Shown: positions 1-9,055 of the stretch, piece after piece
Numbering within the stretch: position 1 is the stretch's first letter
Layout of the letters: each line of letters opens with the position of its first letter
Assembly: GCA_036747295.1 (NCBI GenBank)
Contig: DAIOCN010000018.1
Location: forward strand, 1-52,943
Source: UBA4736 sp002404015
GTDB taxonomy: Bacteria > Chloroflexota > Dormibacteria > Dormibacterales > Dormibacteraceae
Direction: 5' to 3'
DNA: 52,943 nt
Notes under the pieces: model-generated
What the model was told of the DNA's origin: nothing
Seen by the model: only the letters and a program-made list of their open reading frames with translations
The model's database searches: none
Program-made: the position numbers and the translations under genes

Positions 1-72
1 CCGCCTCTTTAAGCTGCTTCAGCGACTTGACATGTCATAGAAGCGTCCACAAGGGGGAGGGAACCCCAGTAG

Positions 73-2061
73 CTAGTGCGGCGTTACCACCTCGAAGGTG
101 GCCTTCGTGGATGGGTCGTAGTAGGTGCGGCCGTCTGCTGCCACGATCTTCAGGGTCAGCTTGTGTTGGCCGGGGGCCAGGCCGGCCAGCTGGATCGTCG
201 TGTCGAAGCCGGCCCGGTGGGCATAGGAGAGCCCGGAGCGGACGGATGGCGAGTCGTCGCCGTAGACGGCCTGGACGTCCAGGCTCCCGTCGACCGTGAC
301 GAACACCGCGACCGGGGCCGGTCCGCCTTCCGGCGCCAGGGCCCAGCCGCCGACGGCGATGGCGCCCCCCACCGGCACCACCCGGGGCCACTTTCCCTTG
401 CTGAAGTCGCGGTCCGAGGGGATCACGTAGTCGATCGAGGCGTCGCCGCCGGCGCCCGCCGGCACCAGGCTCTGCACCGCCAGCGCGGTATAGGTGCGCC
501 CGTTCGCGTAGTATCGCTTGTTGATGTCGTGGAGCGCCAGCCCGGCGCCGCCCACGGCATACACCAGCAGACCGGCCAGGACGAGGTTGGAGACCGCGGC
601 TCGAGCCCGGCGGTTGCGCAGCCCGGCCGGCGCCAGCTCGGTGGCGGCGAGGAACACGCCGGCGATCACCGGCATCCAGAAACGGCCCTGGGCCGCCACC
701 GACGCGTCGCCGGCCAGGACGGTGATCGTGTAAAGGGCGAGAGTCCACATCAGGTAGGCGTTCACCGCCGGCTTCGAGAAGGTGATCTCGAAAGCCCAGC
801 GCCAGCGGCCGCGCCGCACCATCCGGACGAGAGCCAGCCCAACCGCCAGCAGGCGCCTGGCGGCCAGCGCCATGAGAACGAGCGTGGCGGCCGCCACCAC
901 GAGCCGGTTCCACGTCGAGCCGGGCAGGAGGGGTGCGTCGAGCCAGCCGAAGAAGCCCCAGAAGCTGAACGACACTCGACCCAGAACGAAGAAGCCAAAG
1001 AACGTGGAGAGGGCGCTGCCGGCCAGGTAGCCGGCCGCGGCGAGCGGTCCCTCGTGCAGCGCTGAGACCAGCGATGAAACGTTGGTTCCCGAGCTGGTCG
1101 AGATGGTCGTGAGCCCGACCGCCCGCCCAGTGGTCACCCAGAGGTCGATGGCCTCCAGGACAAGGGCCGGCAGCGCGAGGAGCGGGACCCGCGCGAGCAG
1201 CGCGCGCCAGCTGAGGCCGCGCCGCCTTACGTAGGGAACCGCGGCCGCCCCCAGGGCCGCGATGGCCACGTAGGGCAGGTAGTGGGCCTTGGTGACGAGC
1301 AGGATCCCGGCGGAAAGTCCCAGCAGGGCGGCCATCGCCCAGGAGCCGGGCCGCTCCCGGAGCCGGAGCCCGGCCAGCAGGCAGAGCGTGGCGCTGGTCC
1401 AGGCGAAGTTCTCCGGCTGCACATACGAGCCCACGAAGCTCGTCAGGGGGAAGATCGCGACCACAGCGGTCAGCGCCAGTGCCCGACCCCGGGAAGGGAC
1501 GCTGGCCCGGAAGAGGACGTAGCTGAGGGCGATGTTCAGCGCCACCAGGACGGCGGACAGGATGCGGGCCCCGAAGAACAGCGCCAGCGGCTGGGGGTCG
1601 ACGGCGTGCACGCCCGCCATCCAGGCCGCCGTCAGCGCGTAGTAGCCGAACGGATAGCCGCCGATCAGGCCCGGGTTGTACGTCTGGGGCGCCACCGGCG
1701 GGGCCGAATGATTCAGCGCGTCATAGAAGGCGCCGGTGCCGTAGAGCGGCGGCGCCGGAACCTGCGGGCTGTGGCGGACGAGGTCGAAGCTGGTGCGGTC
1801 TTCGAGGAAGGCCGCGAAGGGGTTCGAACGGCGGATCCGCTGGTCGGGCTGGATGGGCCGGTCGGTGACGCGCAGGAGGTGGCCGGCCGCGTAGATGCTC
1901 AGGGCGTAGTCGAAATGGGCGTCCTCATCCGGCGATTGCAGGATCGGCACCAGGAACACCCAGACCAGGGCGAGCCCAAAACCGAGCGCTACCACCCCGG
2001 CCAGCAGAGGCCGGAAGGCCCAGGCGAGGCTCTCCCTGATCACCGTCAGGGCGCTCTGCAT
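73..2061 (-). CDS. DUF2142-type polytopic membrane protein
   Basis: A 662-residue protein with one N-terminal membrane segment, a short extracytoplasmic stretch containing PDEDAHFDYA, then about ten further hydrophobic segments. The motif after the first helix and the overall layout are those of DUF2142 proteins, which resemble GT-C glycosyltransferases and are common in cell-surface polysaccharide loci. The last 130 or so residues (after about 530) are soluble and look beta-rich (GGAIAVGGWAL), probably an extracytoplasmic domain. It is transcribed divergently from the O-antigen-ligase-like gene at 2142. A role in adding or modifying surface sugars is an inference from family and context; substrate unknown. 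ATG start, with a TACGGT hexamer 8 bases upstream. Confidence 0.8.
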   Translation of the reverse strand: MQSALTVIRESLAWAFRPLLAGVVALGFGLALVWVFLVPILQSPDEDAHFDYALSIYAAGHLLRVTDRPIQPDQRIRRSNPFAAFLEDRTSFDLVRHSPQVPAPPLYGTGAFYDALNHSAPPVAPQTYNPGLIGGYPFGYYALTAAWMAGVHAVDPQPLALFFGARILSAVLVALNIALSYVLFRASVPSRGRALALTAVVAIFPLTSFVGSYVQPENFAWTSATLCLLAGLRLRERPGSWAMAALLGLSAGILLVTKAHYLPYVAIAALGAAAVPYVRRRGLSWRALLARVPLLALPALVLEAIDLWVTTGRAVGLTTISTSSGTNVSSLVSALHEGPLAAAGYLAGSALSTFFGFFVLGRVSFSFWGFFGWLDAPLLPGSTWNRLVVAAATLVLMALAARRLLAVGLALVRMVRRGRWRWAFEITFSKPAVNAYLMWTLALYTITVLAGDASVAAQGRFWMPVIAGVFLAATELAPAGLRNRRARAAVSNLVLAGLLVYAVGGAGLALHDINKRYYANGRTYTALAVQSLVPAGAGGDASIDYVIPSDRDFSKGKWPRVVPVGGAIAVGGWALAPEGGPAPVAVFVTVDGSLDVQAVYGDDSPSVRSGLSYAHRAGFDTTIQLAGLAPGQHKLTLKIVAADGRTYYDPSTKATFEVVTPH

Positions 2062-2069
2062 GACGACGA

Positions 2070-2075
2070 ACCGTA
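2070..2075 (-). promoter_or_regulatory. putative -10 hexamer (TACGGT) of the DUF2142 gene
   Basis: On the minus strand TACGGT ends 8 bases before the ATG at 2061, with no Shine-Dalgarno sequence between. The spacing suits a nearly leaderless transcript. No convincing -35 element was seen. Confidence 0.3.
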
Positions 2076-2141
2076 TCTGATGAGGGCTCCAAGCGCGACC
2101 GTGGCGAAGATGTTGGATGGCCGGCCCAGGCGACTGGCATC

Positions 2142-3431
2142 ATGAGCCGATTGGAAGCGATCGCCGCACCTGACCACCGTCTCTCCACCGCGCTCGCTTC
2201 GTTAACCGCCGCGCTGGCGCCTGCCTACGTGATCCGCTGGCACCTTGGCTTTTACCCGACCACCCTGCTGGAGGTCGCGATCCTGGCCACGATCACCGTC
2301 TTCGCGATGGAGTCCTGGCGCGCCGGCTCGATCCCGGAATGGCGGTCGCCCCTGGTCCTGCCCGCCGCGATCTTCCTGGTGGCCGGCGCCCTCTCCGTGC
2401 TGGTGGCGCCCTCGAGCCTCGCCGCGCTCGGCCTCTACCGCGCCTACCTGGTCGAGCCGGTCCTGTTCGGGCTGGTGCTCGTGGCCGTCCTCCGGCTTCC
2501 GGGCAGGGCCCACCTCGTGGTGGCCGGGTTCTGGGTCGGCGGCGCAGTGCTGGGCGTCGCCAACATCGTTGCCGTCCTCCGCGTGATCGCCAGCCACACG
2601 TTCCGGACCGAGGGCACGCCGCCCGTCGCGATCTACAGTGTCGCCAACGCGGTGGCGCTCTTCCTGGTCCCGCTCGTGGCCGTCGCCGGCAGCCTGCTGC
2701 TATACGAGCGGCGGCGCCCGGTGAGAGTCACGGCATTGGTCTTCCTGGCGATTGCGGTGCCCGCCGTCGTCCTGACGTTCTCGCGCGGCGGCTGGCTGGC
2801 GCTGGCGGCGGTGGCCATCGGCCTGGCGGTCTCGCACCCTCGGCGGCTGTGGCTGCTCGCGGCCCTGCTGGCGACCGCTCTCACGTTGGGCCTGGTCCCG
2901 GCGATCCGCCAGCGGGCCCTCTTCGACCTTCGGTTCAACTCCGGGGAGAGCCTCAACGGGCGCGTGAGGCTTTGGTCGGGGACCGTCGAGATGCTCCGGC
3001 ACCGTCCGATCACCGGTGCCGGTCTCGGCGGCTTCACGGACCGGATGGGCGCCACGTTCAAGAACCCGTTCCAGATCACGCCAATCTTCCCGCACAACAT
3101 CGTCCTGAACTTCTGGTCGGAGCTGGGACTCCTGGGGCTGCTGGCTTTCGGGTGGATCGTCGTCGCGACGGCGCTCGCGGCCTGGCGCGGCTGGCGGCGC
3201 GGGGCGCCCGAGTGGCGACCCCTTCAGCTCGGCGTGATGCTGGCGCTTCTGGCAGTCGTCGTCCACGGCCTGGTGGACGTCCCCTACTTCAAAAACGACC
3301 TGGCCCTGGAGTTCTGGGGCCTGGTGGCCGTTCCCTGGGCGGCCTGGCGCTGGGCCGCCGCCCAAGGTGCGGTCGAAACGAGGGCACCGTTCTCTCCGCC
3401 GATGTCACAATCGCCCGGCAGGACCCCTTGA
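2142..3431 (+). CDS. O-antigen ligase/polymerase-family membrane protein
   Basis: A 429-residue protein with roughly ten to twelve hydrophobic segments and the Wzy_C-type region of O-antigen ligases. A large extracytoplasmic loop carries GAGLGGFTDRMG and PHNIVLNFWSELGLLGLL, the usual 'G-G-G..., HN..L....E.G..G' pattern. Such proteins polymerise or ligate undecaprenyl-linked oligosaccharides on the outer face of the membrane. It opens a rightward operon (polymerase, DegT relic, oxidoreductase, epimerase). Its stop overlaps the TTG that would start the DegT remnant. Whether it is a polymerase or a ligase cannot be told from sequence. Confidence 0.82.
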   Translation: MSRLEAIAAPDHRLSTALASLTAALAPAYVIRWHLGFYPTTLLEVAILATITVFAMESWRAGSIPEWRSPLVLPAAIFLVAGALSVLVAPSSLAALGLYRAYLVEPVLFGLVLVAVLRLPGRAHLVVAGFWVGGAVLGVANIVAVLRVIASHTFRTEGTPPVAIYSVANAVALFLVPLVAVAGSLLLYERRRPVRVTALVFLAIAVPAVVLTFSRGGWLALAAVAIGLAVSHPRRLWLLAALLATALTLGLVPAIRQRALFDLRFNSGESLNGRVRLWSGTVEMLRHRPITGAGLGGFTDRMGATFKNPFQITPIFPHNIVLNFWSELGLLGLLAFGWIVVATALAAWRGWRRGAPEWRPLQLGVMLALLAVVVHGLVDVPYFKNDLALEFWGLVAVPWAAWRWAAAQGAVETRAPFSPPMSQSPGRTP

Positions 3432-3532
3432 CGACCTCAACCACCGGCCGCCAGCTCATCCCCATCTCCAAGCCGATCGTCGGCCAGGAGGAGAAGGCGG
3501 CCGTGCCCGTGGCCGCCGTCAACGCCCTATGA
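3428..3532 (+). pseudogene. DegT/DnrJ/EryC1 aminotransferase with internal deletion (relic)
   Basis: A 34-codon reading frame starting TTG, overlapping the upstream stop. It encodes IPISKPIVGQEEKAAV, the characteristic N-terminus of DegT-family PLP-dependent sugar aminotransferases. After about 25 codons it jumps to VAAVNAL-stop, which resembles the C-terminal end of the same family. Its TGA overlaps the ATG of the next gene (ATGA), as expected for a coupled aminotransferase/oxidoreductase pair. The sequence thus looks like a DegT gene that lost about 1 kb internally while both ends and the coupling remained. An assembly collapse could give the same picture. A full-length paralogue lies at 10846. 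Confidence 0.6.
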
Positions 3533-4533
3533 CCAGAGCCGCCGTGATCGGCGGAGGCGCCATGGGCCGCCTCCACGCGCGCGTCTACCGCGAGCTCCCG
3601 GACGTCCAACTGGTCGGGGTCTCGGACATCGAGCCGGCGGCCGTCCAGGCGGTCGCCGAGGCTTACTCGGCGGAGGCATTCAGCGACCATCGCCGACTCC
3701 TCGACAGGCTCAGTCCGACGGTCGTGACCGTCGCCACCCCGACCAGCAGCCACCATCGGGTCGTCATGGACGCCATCGCGGCGGGCGCGCACGTGCTGGT
3801 GGAGAAACCGATCGCCTCCACTCTCGCCGAGGCTGAGGAGATGATCGCCGCGGCGGCGGCGGCGGGGGTCGTGCTGATGGTCGGCCACATCGAGCGCTAC
3901 AACACGGCCGTGCTGGAGTTGAGGCGCCAGCTGGAGCAGGGCGTGCTGGGCCGTGTCTTTCAGATCAACGCCCGCCGGCTGGGTCCCTTCCCATCCCGCA
4001 TCCTCGACGTCGGCGTGGTCATCGACCTCGCCACGCACGACCTCGACGTGATGCGATTCCTGACCAAGAGTGAGGGCGTGCGCGCCTACGCCGAGACTCG
4101 CCGCCGGTTCCACACCAGCCAGGAGGATCAGCTGACAGGACTGGTCACCTTCGAGAACGAGATGGTCGGATCGCTCGACATCAACTGGCTGACGCCGACC
4201 AAGATCAGGGAGATCTCGGTCACCGGGGAGCGCGGGATGTTCCAGGTCGACTACCTGATGCAGGACCTCTACTTCTTCGAGAACGCCCAGGCCGCCGGTG
4301 AACGCTGGGACGCGATCCAGGTGCTGCGGGGGGTCAACGAGGGCGCCATGACCCGGTTCGCGCTAGCCAAGAAGGAACCCCTGAGGACCGAGCTCGAAAC
4401 CTTCATCAGAGCCGCCGGCGGCGACCGGGTCGAGGACGCCGTGACGGGCCAGGACGGGCTGGAGGCGCTTCGCCTGGCGCTGGCACTCGTGGAGTCGGGG
4501 CGGACGAACCAGCCGGTTGAGCTGGCAAGGTGA
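3529..4533 (+). CDS. Gfo/Idh/MocA-family NAD(P)-dependent sugar oxidoreductase
   Basis: A 334-residue protein. The N-terminal Rossmann domain begins AAVIGGGAMGRLHARVY; the family EKP motif is VEKPIA near residue 90; the C-terminal half carries the DLATHDLDVM helix with the usual catalytic Asp/His pair. The family oxidises or reduces nucleotide sugars. Beside wecB and a DegT remnant it resembles WlbA-type UDP-GlcNAcA 3-dehydrogenases that act before a DegT aminotransferase; that assignment is inference. I chose ATG 3529 over upstream in-frame codons because the Rossmann fold starts there and it overlaps the preceding stop. Confidence 0.83.
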   Translation: MTRAAVIGGGAMGRLHARVYRELPDVQLVGVSDIEPAAVQAVAEAYSAEAFSDHRRLLDRLSPTVVTVATPTSSHHRVVMDAIAAGAHVLVEKPIASTLAEAEEMIAAAAAAGVVLMVGHIERYNTAVLELRRQLEQGVLGRVFQINARRLGPFPSRILDVGVVIDLATHDLDVMRFLTKSEGVRAYAETRRRFHTSQEDQLTGLVTFENEMVGSLDINWLTPTKIREISVTGERGMFQVDYLMQDLYFFENAQAAGERWDAIQVLRGVNEGAMTRFALAKKEPLRTELETFIRAAGGDRVEDAVTGQDGLEALRLALALVESGRTNQPVELAR

Positions 4534-4552
4534 CACCAATACCCAACGGCGC

Positions 4553-5638
4553 GTGAAGGTTCTGACCGTGGTCGGGGCTCGACCGCAGTTCATCAAGATG
4601 GGCCCCGTGTCCAGGGCCCTGGCCGGGCACGCCGAGGAGGTCGTGGTGCACACCGGGCAGCACTACGACCCCCAGATGTCGGCGCTCTTCTTCGACGAGC
4701 TGGACATCGCCGAGCCTGCCTACCACCTCGGAGTCGGCTCGGGGCGGCACGGCGAGCAGACGGGCCGCGCGCTGGCCGGGGTGGAGGCCGTGATCCTGGA
4801 GCAGAGGCCGGACGCCGTCGTCGTCTATGGGGATACCAACTCCACCCTCGCGGGAGCCCTCGCGGCGGCCAAGCTCCACGTGCCGGTCGCCCACGTGGAG
4901 GCCGGCCTCAGGTCGTTCAACCGGGCCATGCCCGAGGAGGTGAACCGGGTCCTGACCGACCACTGCTCCACGCTCCTCTTCGCACCCACCAGGGACGCGG
5001 TCGAGCATCTCCGGCGAGAGGGGATCGAGAGGGGCGTGCAGCTGGTCGGGGACGTGATGTACGACAGCGCCCTGCAGCTGCTGCCGGCGGCGCGTGAGCG
5101 CTTCGCCGGCCTGGCCGGCGAACTGGGGATCAAGTCCGGCGGCTACCTGCTGGCGACCGTCCACCGGGCCGAGAACACGGACGACCCGGTCCGGCTGGCC
5201 AACATCCTGCGAGCGCTCGGCCAGTGCGGCCTGCCGGTGATCCTCCCGCTGCACCCGCGCACCGCGGCTGCGATCGCGCGCCACGAGCTCGGCGACTCCG
5301 TGACGGCGGCGGGCGGGCTGCGGCTGATCGCACCGGTGGGCTACCTGGACATGCTGGGGCTGGAGTCGGCGGCCCGGGCGATCCTGACCGATTCGGGCGG
5401 CGTGCAGAAGGAGGCTTACTTCGTCGGCACGCCGGTGGTGACCGTGCGCGACGAAACCGAGTGGGTGGAGACGGTGGCGGCGGGCTGGAACCAGGTGGTG
5501 GGAACCGACCCGGACCGGATCCTGGCGGCTCTGGCCGCCGCGGCGAAGGGCTCGCCAATCGAAGACTACGGTGACGGTCGAGCCGCGTCGCGGATCGTGG
5601 AGGCGCTGCTCAGCCTGGATCGCGCCTCAGGCGTCTGA
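4553..5638 (+). CDS. wecB: UDP-N-acetylglucosamine 2-epimerase (non-hydrolysing)
   Basis: A 361-residue enzyme that interconverts UDP-GlcNAc and UDP-ManNAc in the cytoplasm. The family signatures are present: VVGARPQFIK at the N-terminus, HTGQHYD, VYGDTNSTLAGALAA, HVEAGLRSFN with PEEVNR following, and DSGGVQKEAYF near the C-terminus. The GTG at 4553 gives the normal MKVLTVVGARPQ start; a TTG at 4517 would add 12 residues that fit the family poorly. It supplies the substrate for the UDP-ManNAc dehydrogenase at 7009, so the locus probably makes ManNAcA. Its 3' end overlaps the convergent glycosyltransferase by 12 bases. Confidence 0.93.
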   Translation: MKVLTVVGARPQFIKMGPVSRALAGHAEEVVVHTGQHYDPQMSALFFDELDIAEPAYHLGVGSGRHGEQTGRALAGVEAVILEQRPDAVVVYGDTNSTLAGALAAAKLHVPVAHVEAGLRSFNRAMPEEVNRVLTDHCSTLLFAPTRDAVEHLRREGIERGVQLVGDVMYDSALQLLPAARERFAGLAGELGIKSGGYLLATVHRAENTDDPVRLANILRALGQCGLPVILPLHPRTAAAIARHELGDSVTAAGGLRLIAPVGYLDMLGLESAARAILTDSGGVQKEAYFVGTPVVTVRDETEWVETVAAGWNQVVGTDPDRILAALAAAAKGSPIEDYGDGRAASRIVEALLSLDRASGV

Positions 5639-6850
5639 GCCCGCGCTCAGGCCCATCTCGGCGAGGCCGCGGGTCACGATCGAGCTCCAGTCGAACTCGC
5701 GGAGCACCAGCTCCCGGCCGTGGCGCCCCAGCGCGGCCGCCTCCGCGGGGTCGTCCGCCAGCCGGCGCACGGCCGCGGCCAGCGCGGCCGGGTCCTCCGG
5801 CGGGACGACCAGACCGCAAGCGTTCGATTCCAGGATGGCGGCGGCTTCGCCCTCGCCGCAGAAGATCACGGGCGTCTCGCAGGCGAGGGCGGGCATGATC
5901 TTGGACGGCCGGGCGCCTCGGAACAGCGGGGTGTTGCGCAGGGGCACGATGCTCGCTCGCGCGTCCGACAGGATGCGTGGCATCTCGTCCACCGGTACGC
6001 TCGGCTCGAAGCGGAGGTTGTCCAGCCCACGCTCGGCGGCAAGGGCCTGGACCCTCGCCTTGTCCGGCCCGTCTCCGATCAGCACGAACTCCACGTCGGC
6101 ACGGTCGCGCAGCAGATCGGCGGCCTCCACGATGACCTCCAGCCCCTGGGCGTAGCCATGGGTGCCCGTGTAAACAAAGGTGGCCCGCTTTCCACCTGGG
6201 CCGGCCGCGAGCTTGGTGAACATCCGGGCGTCGACGCCGTTCGGGAAAAGCACAACGGAGCCCCGCCCGTCGACGGCGTTGTAGATGCCCTCGGTCAGCG
6301 CCGCCACGCGGTACGCCTTCCGATAAAGGAAGGACTCGAGGCGCTCGGCGGCAGCCAGGAGGAGTGGGTTGGTGACGATGCCGAGCTCCTTGGCGGACGC
6401 CGGCCAGAGGTCCGACACGCTGAGCACCATTCGGGCGCGGGTCAGGCGGCTGAACAGATACGCGGTGGCGCCCAGGAAGAGGGGCGGCGACTCCACAAGG
6501 ACCACGTCGTGGCGACCCGCCCGGAAGCAGCCGACGAGGGAGGTCGCGGCGAAGCTCAGATAGCTCCCGAGCCGCCCCGGGACGCTGCTAGCGGTGGTGG
6601 CGCGGACCCACGTCCTGATGACAGGCACGCCCGCCACGGTCTCCTTCAGCAGCACCCGCCTCGAATACCCGTCGAAGACCCGTCCGAGTGGGTAGTTCGG
6701 CATCGCCGTCACCACGGTCACCCGGTTGCCGGCCGCCAGGAGTTCGCGAGCGACCGCGAGCAGGCGGATCTGAGGAGCCCCCACCTCGGGCGGGAAATAC
6801 TGGGTCAGGATCAGGTAGCTATGGGCGGCGCCTTTGCGGCGCTCCAGCAT
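5627..6850 (-). CDS. glycosyltransferase family 4 (WcaI/WbuB-like)
   Basis: A 407-residue GT-B glycosyltransferase. The N-terminal acceptor domain has LTQYFPPEVGAPQIRL and VTAMPNYPLG, typical of WcaI/WbuB enzymes in capsule and O-antigen loci. The C-terminal donor domain has YTGTHGYAQGL and the E-rich ACETPVIFCGEGEAA segment that binds the nucleotide sugar. The ATG at 6850 is preferred because the conserved beta strand starts soon after it; upstream in-frame residues lack family character. Convergent with wecB. Donor and acceptor cannot be read from sequence, although an N-acetylhexosamine is common for this subgroup. Confidence 0.87.
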   Translation of the reverse strand: MLERRKGAAHSYLILTQYFPPEVGAPQIRLLAVARELLAAGNRVTVVTAMPNYPLGRVFDGYSRRVLLKETVAGVPVIRTWVRATTASSVPGRLGSYLSFAATSLVGCFRAGRHDVVLVESPPLFLGATAYLFSRLTRARMVLSVSDLWPASAKELGIVTNPLLLAAAERLESFLYRKAYRVAALTEGIYNAVDGRGSVVLFPNGVDARMFTKLAAGPGGKRATFVYTGTHGYAQGLEVIVEAADLLRDRADVEFVLIGDGPDKARVQALAAERGLDNLRFEPSVPVDEMPRILSDARASIVPLRNTPLFRGARPSKIMPALACETPVIFCGEGEAAAILESNACGLVVPPEDPAALAAAVRRLADDPAEAAALGRHGRELVLREFDWSSIVTRGLAEMGLSAGSDA

Positions 6851-7008
6851 CGGGCTATTCTGGCAGGCGCAGCGGGGGGGCCTCAGGTAGGTTTGTGCTA
6901 CTGTCCCGAACTGCCCGAGCCGGCGCTCGAACCGCACCTTGAACTCAACGCATCCTCATGCCGCAACTCCGCGTCGCAGGCGCACAGCGTGATCGGGCTG
7001 GAACCGGC

Positions 7009-8355
7009 ATGAGCAGCCCGGCGCCGCTCGCCGAGCGGCTGCGCGCTCGCTCCATACCGGTGGGAGTGGTCGGGCTGGGCTACGTCGGCCTACCCCTGGC
7101 GGCGCTGCTCGCCGAGGCCGGCTTCTCGGTCATCGGCGTCGACCGGGACGCCGCCCGCGTCGCGCGGATCAACGCCGGCGAGAACCCGATCGAGGGCCGC
7201 GAGCCAGACCTGGGCGAGCTGGTCGCGGCGGCCGTCACGGGCGGGCGGCTGACGGCGACGCCGGATCCCGGGCGGCTGGCGGCGGCCGGCGCGGTCTTCG
7301 TGTGCGTCGAGACCCCCGTCGACGAGGCCCACAGGCCGGACTACTCGTCGCTCGAGGCTGCCTGCCGGGTGGTCGGTGCGGTGCTCGGCCGGGGCGCGTT
7401 GGTGGTCGTCGAGTCGACGCTGGCGCCCGGCACCATGAACCGGCTGGTGATCCCGGCCCTGCTGGCAAGCTCGGGCGGCCGAGCCGGCCGCGACTTCCTG
7501 GTCGGGCACTGCCCGGAGCGCGTGATGCCCGGCCGGCTGGTGCGGAACATGCGCACCATGAGCCGCGTCATCGGGGCAGCCAGCGAGGAGGCGGCGGAGG
7601 CCATGACGGCGATCTACTCGGCGTTCGTGACCGGCGAGCTGGACGTCAGCGACCCGCTGACGGCGGAACTCGTCAAGACTTCGGAGAACGCGTACCGCGA
7701 CGTCAACATCGCCTTCGCCAACCAGGTCGCGCTGATCTGCGAGCAGGTGGGCGGCGACGTGTTCCGCGTGCGCGAGCTGGTCAACAAGTCGCCGGGCCGC
7801 CTGATGCTCGTCCCCGGGGCAGGGGTGGGCGGCCACTGCATCCCCAAAGACTCCTGGCTGCTGGCGTCCAGCGCCGGCGATGGAGAGGCGCCCGTTCTGC
7901 GCGCCGCTCGCGAGCTGAACGACCTCATGCCGGCGCACGTGGCCCGCTTGGTGGCGGACGCGCTGGGCGTGGCGGGTGTCCCGACCGAGGGGGCGCGGGT
8001 GGCCGTGCTTGGCTACAGCTACCTGGAGGACAGCGGCGATACCCGCAACTCTCCCACCGTGGCTTTGCTGGCGGAGCTGGAGGCGATGGGCTGCCGGGCG
8101 GCCGTACACGACCCGTTCGTGCCGGCGTACCAGGGCGAGCTGGCTTCGGTGCTCGAGGGGGCGGTCTGCGCCGTGCTGATGGTGGCGCACAGCGAGTACC
8201 GGGCCCTCGACCCGGCGTGGCTGGCGAGCATCATGCGCCGCGCAGTGCTGGTCGACGGACGAGCGGTCTTTGACGCCCGGGCCCTGGAAAGCGCCGGGTT
8301 CGTCCACCGGCGCGTCGGGGTCGGCGGCCGGGTCGGGGTCGCGGGTGTCCTCTGA
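7009..8355 (+). CDS. wecC: UDP-N-acetyl-D-mannosamine dehydrogenase-type nucleotide-sugar dehydrogenase
   Basis: A 448-residue protein of the UDP-glucose/GDP-mannose dehydrogenase family. The NAD-binding motif GVVGLGYVGLPLA is followed by the linker helix TAELVKTSENAYRDVNIAF with the active-site Lys, and by the catalytic Cys in GVGGHCIPKDSW near residue 276. The C-terminal UDP-binding domain has LGYSYLEDSGDTRNSP. The GGHCIPKD form is that of the WecC/WbpA subgroup, so with wecB it probably makes UDP-ManNAcA. ATG 7009 places the Rossmann strand about 18 residues in. Bases 6851-7008 upstream contain a possible TACTGT -10 (6899-6904) but no clear gene. First gene of a tightly overlapping rightward operon. 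Confidence 0.9.
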   Translation: MSSPAPLAERLRARSIPVGVVGLGYVGLPLAALLAEAGFSVIGVDRDAARVARINAGENPIEGREPDLGELVAAAVTGGRLTATPDPGRLAAAGAVFVCVETPVDEAHRPDYSSLEAACRVVGAVLGRGALVVVESTLAPGTMNRLVIPALLASSGGRAGRDFLVGHCPERVMPGRLVRNMRTMSRVIGAASEEAAEAMTAIYSAFVTGELDVSDPLTAELVKTSENAYRDVNIAFANQVALICEQVGGDVFRVRELVNKSPGRLMLVPGAGVGGHCIPKDSWLLASSAGDGEAPVLRAARELNDLMPAHVARLVADALGVAGVPTEGARVAVLGYSYLEDSGDTRNSPTVALLAELEAMGCRAAVHDPFVPAYQGELASVLEGAVCAVLMVAHSEYRALDPAWLASIMRRAVLVDGRAVFDARALESAGFVHRRVGVGGRVGVAGVL

Positions 8356-9055
8356 GGGCGAGGTGGAGCGGCTCCTGGACGTGTACCAGGGCTATGCGGC
8401 CGACGGGCGGGTCGCCAGCCGGCAGTCGCTGAGCAACCCGGGCAACCGGCTCATCATCCAGGACCGCTGGCGGACCGCCAGGCAGCTGCTGGCCGGAGCC
8501 GGGCTGCTGCCGCTCGGCGAGCGCCGCGTCCTGGAGGTCGGGACGGGGGGCGGGGCGGAACTGGCCCAGCTGGCGTCTCTAGGCGGAGACCCCAGCCGGT
8601 GCTGCGGGATCGACCTCATCCCGGAGCGAATCGCGGCGGCCCGTGCGCGCTTCCCGCTCATCGACTTCCGAGTGGGGGATGCGCAGCGATTGGAGTTCGA
8701 GGACGGCCGGTTCGACCTGGTGCTTGTCTCGACTGTCCTGAGCTCGATCCTCGACCCGGCGATGCGGGTGGGCGTGGCCCAGGAGGCGGTCCGGGTGCTC
8801 GGGCCGGGAGGTGCCGTGCTCTGGTACGACATGCGATACCCGAGTCCCGGCAACCAGAATGTGCGGCCGATCGGGGCGGGCGAGCTGCGGCGGCTGTTTC
8901 CCGGCCTGCGGGCGACTCTCAGGCCGGTCACCCTGCTGCCACCGCTGGCCCGCCGCCTGGGCGGGCTCGCGCCCCGGCTGTACCCGGCGCTGGCGGCGGC
9001 TCCCTTCCTGCGCAGCCACCTGGCCGCTTTGCTGGTCAAGCCGGGGGCGGCCTGA
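8345..9055 (+). CDS. SAM-dependent methyltransferase (class I)
   Basis: A 236-residue protein starting at a GTG that overlaps the wecC stop. Motif I is VLEVGTGGGAELAQL; CGIDLIPERIAAAR and the motif IV region FDLVLVSTVLSSILD follow the Methyltransf_11 pattern. VLGPGGAVLWYDMRYP is the post-IV strand and the C-terminus is hydrophobic. Similar enzymes in polysaccharide operons methylate sugar hydroxyls before export. It overlaps a second methyltransferase by one base (TGATG), so the two are translationally coupled. Substrate unknown. Confidence 0.83.
   Translation: MSSEGEVERLLDVYQGYAADGRVASRQSLSNPGNRLIIQDRWRTARQLLAGAGLLPLGERRVLEVGTGGGAELAQLASLGGDPSRCCGIDLIPERIAAARARFPLIDFRVGDAQRLEFEDGRFDLVLVSTVLSSILDPAMRVGVAQEAVRVLGPGGAVLWYDMRYPSPGNQNVRPIGAGELRRLFPGLRATLRPVTLLPPLARRLGGLAPRLYPALAAAPFLRSHLAALLVKPGAA

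Noticed and set aside
1..72. TTGACA at 26-31 beside the palindrome GACATGTC
   Set aside because: No -10 at a proper distance and no gene follows on the plus strand; too little sequence at the window edge.
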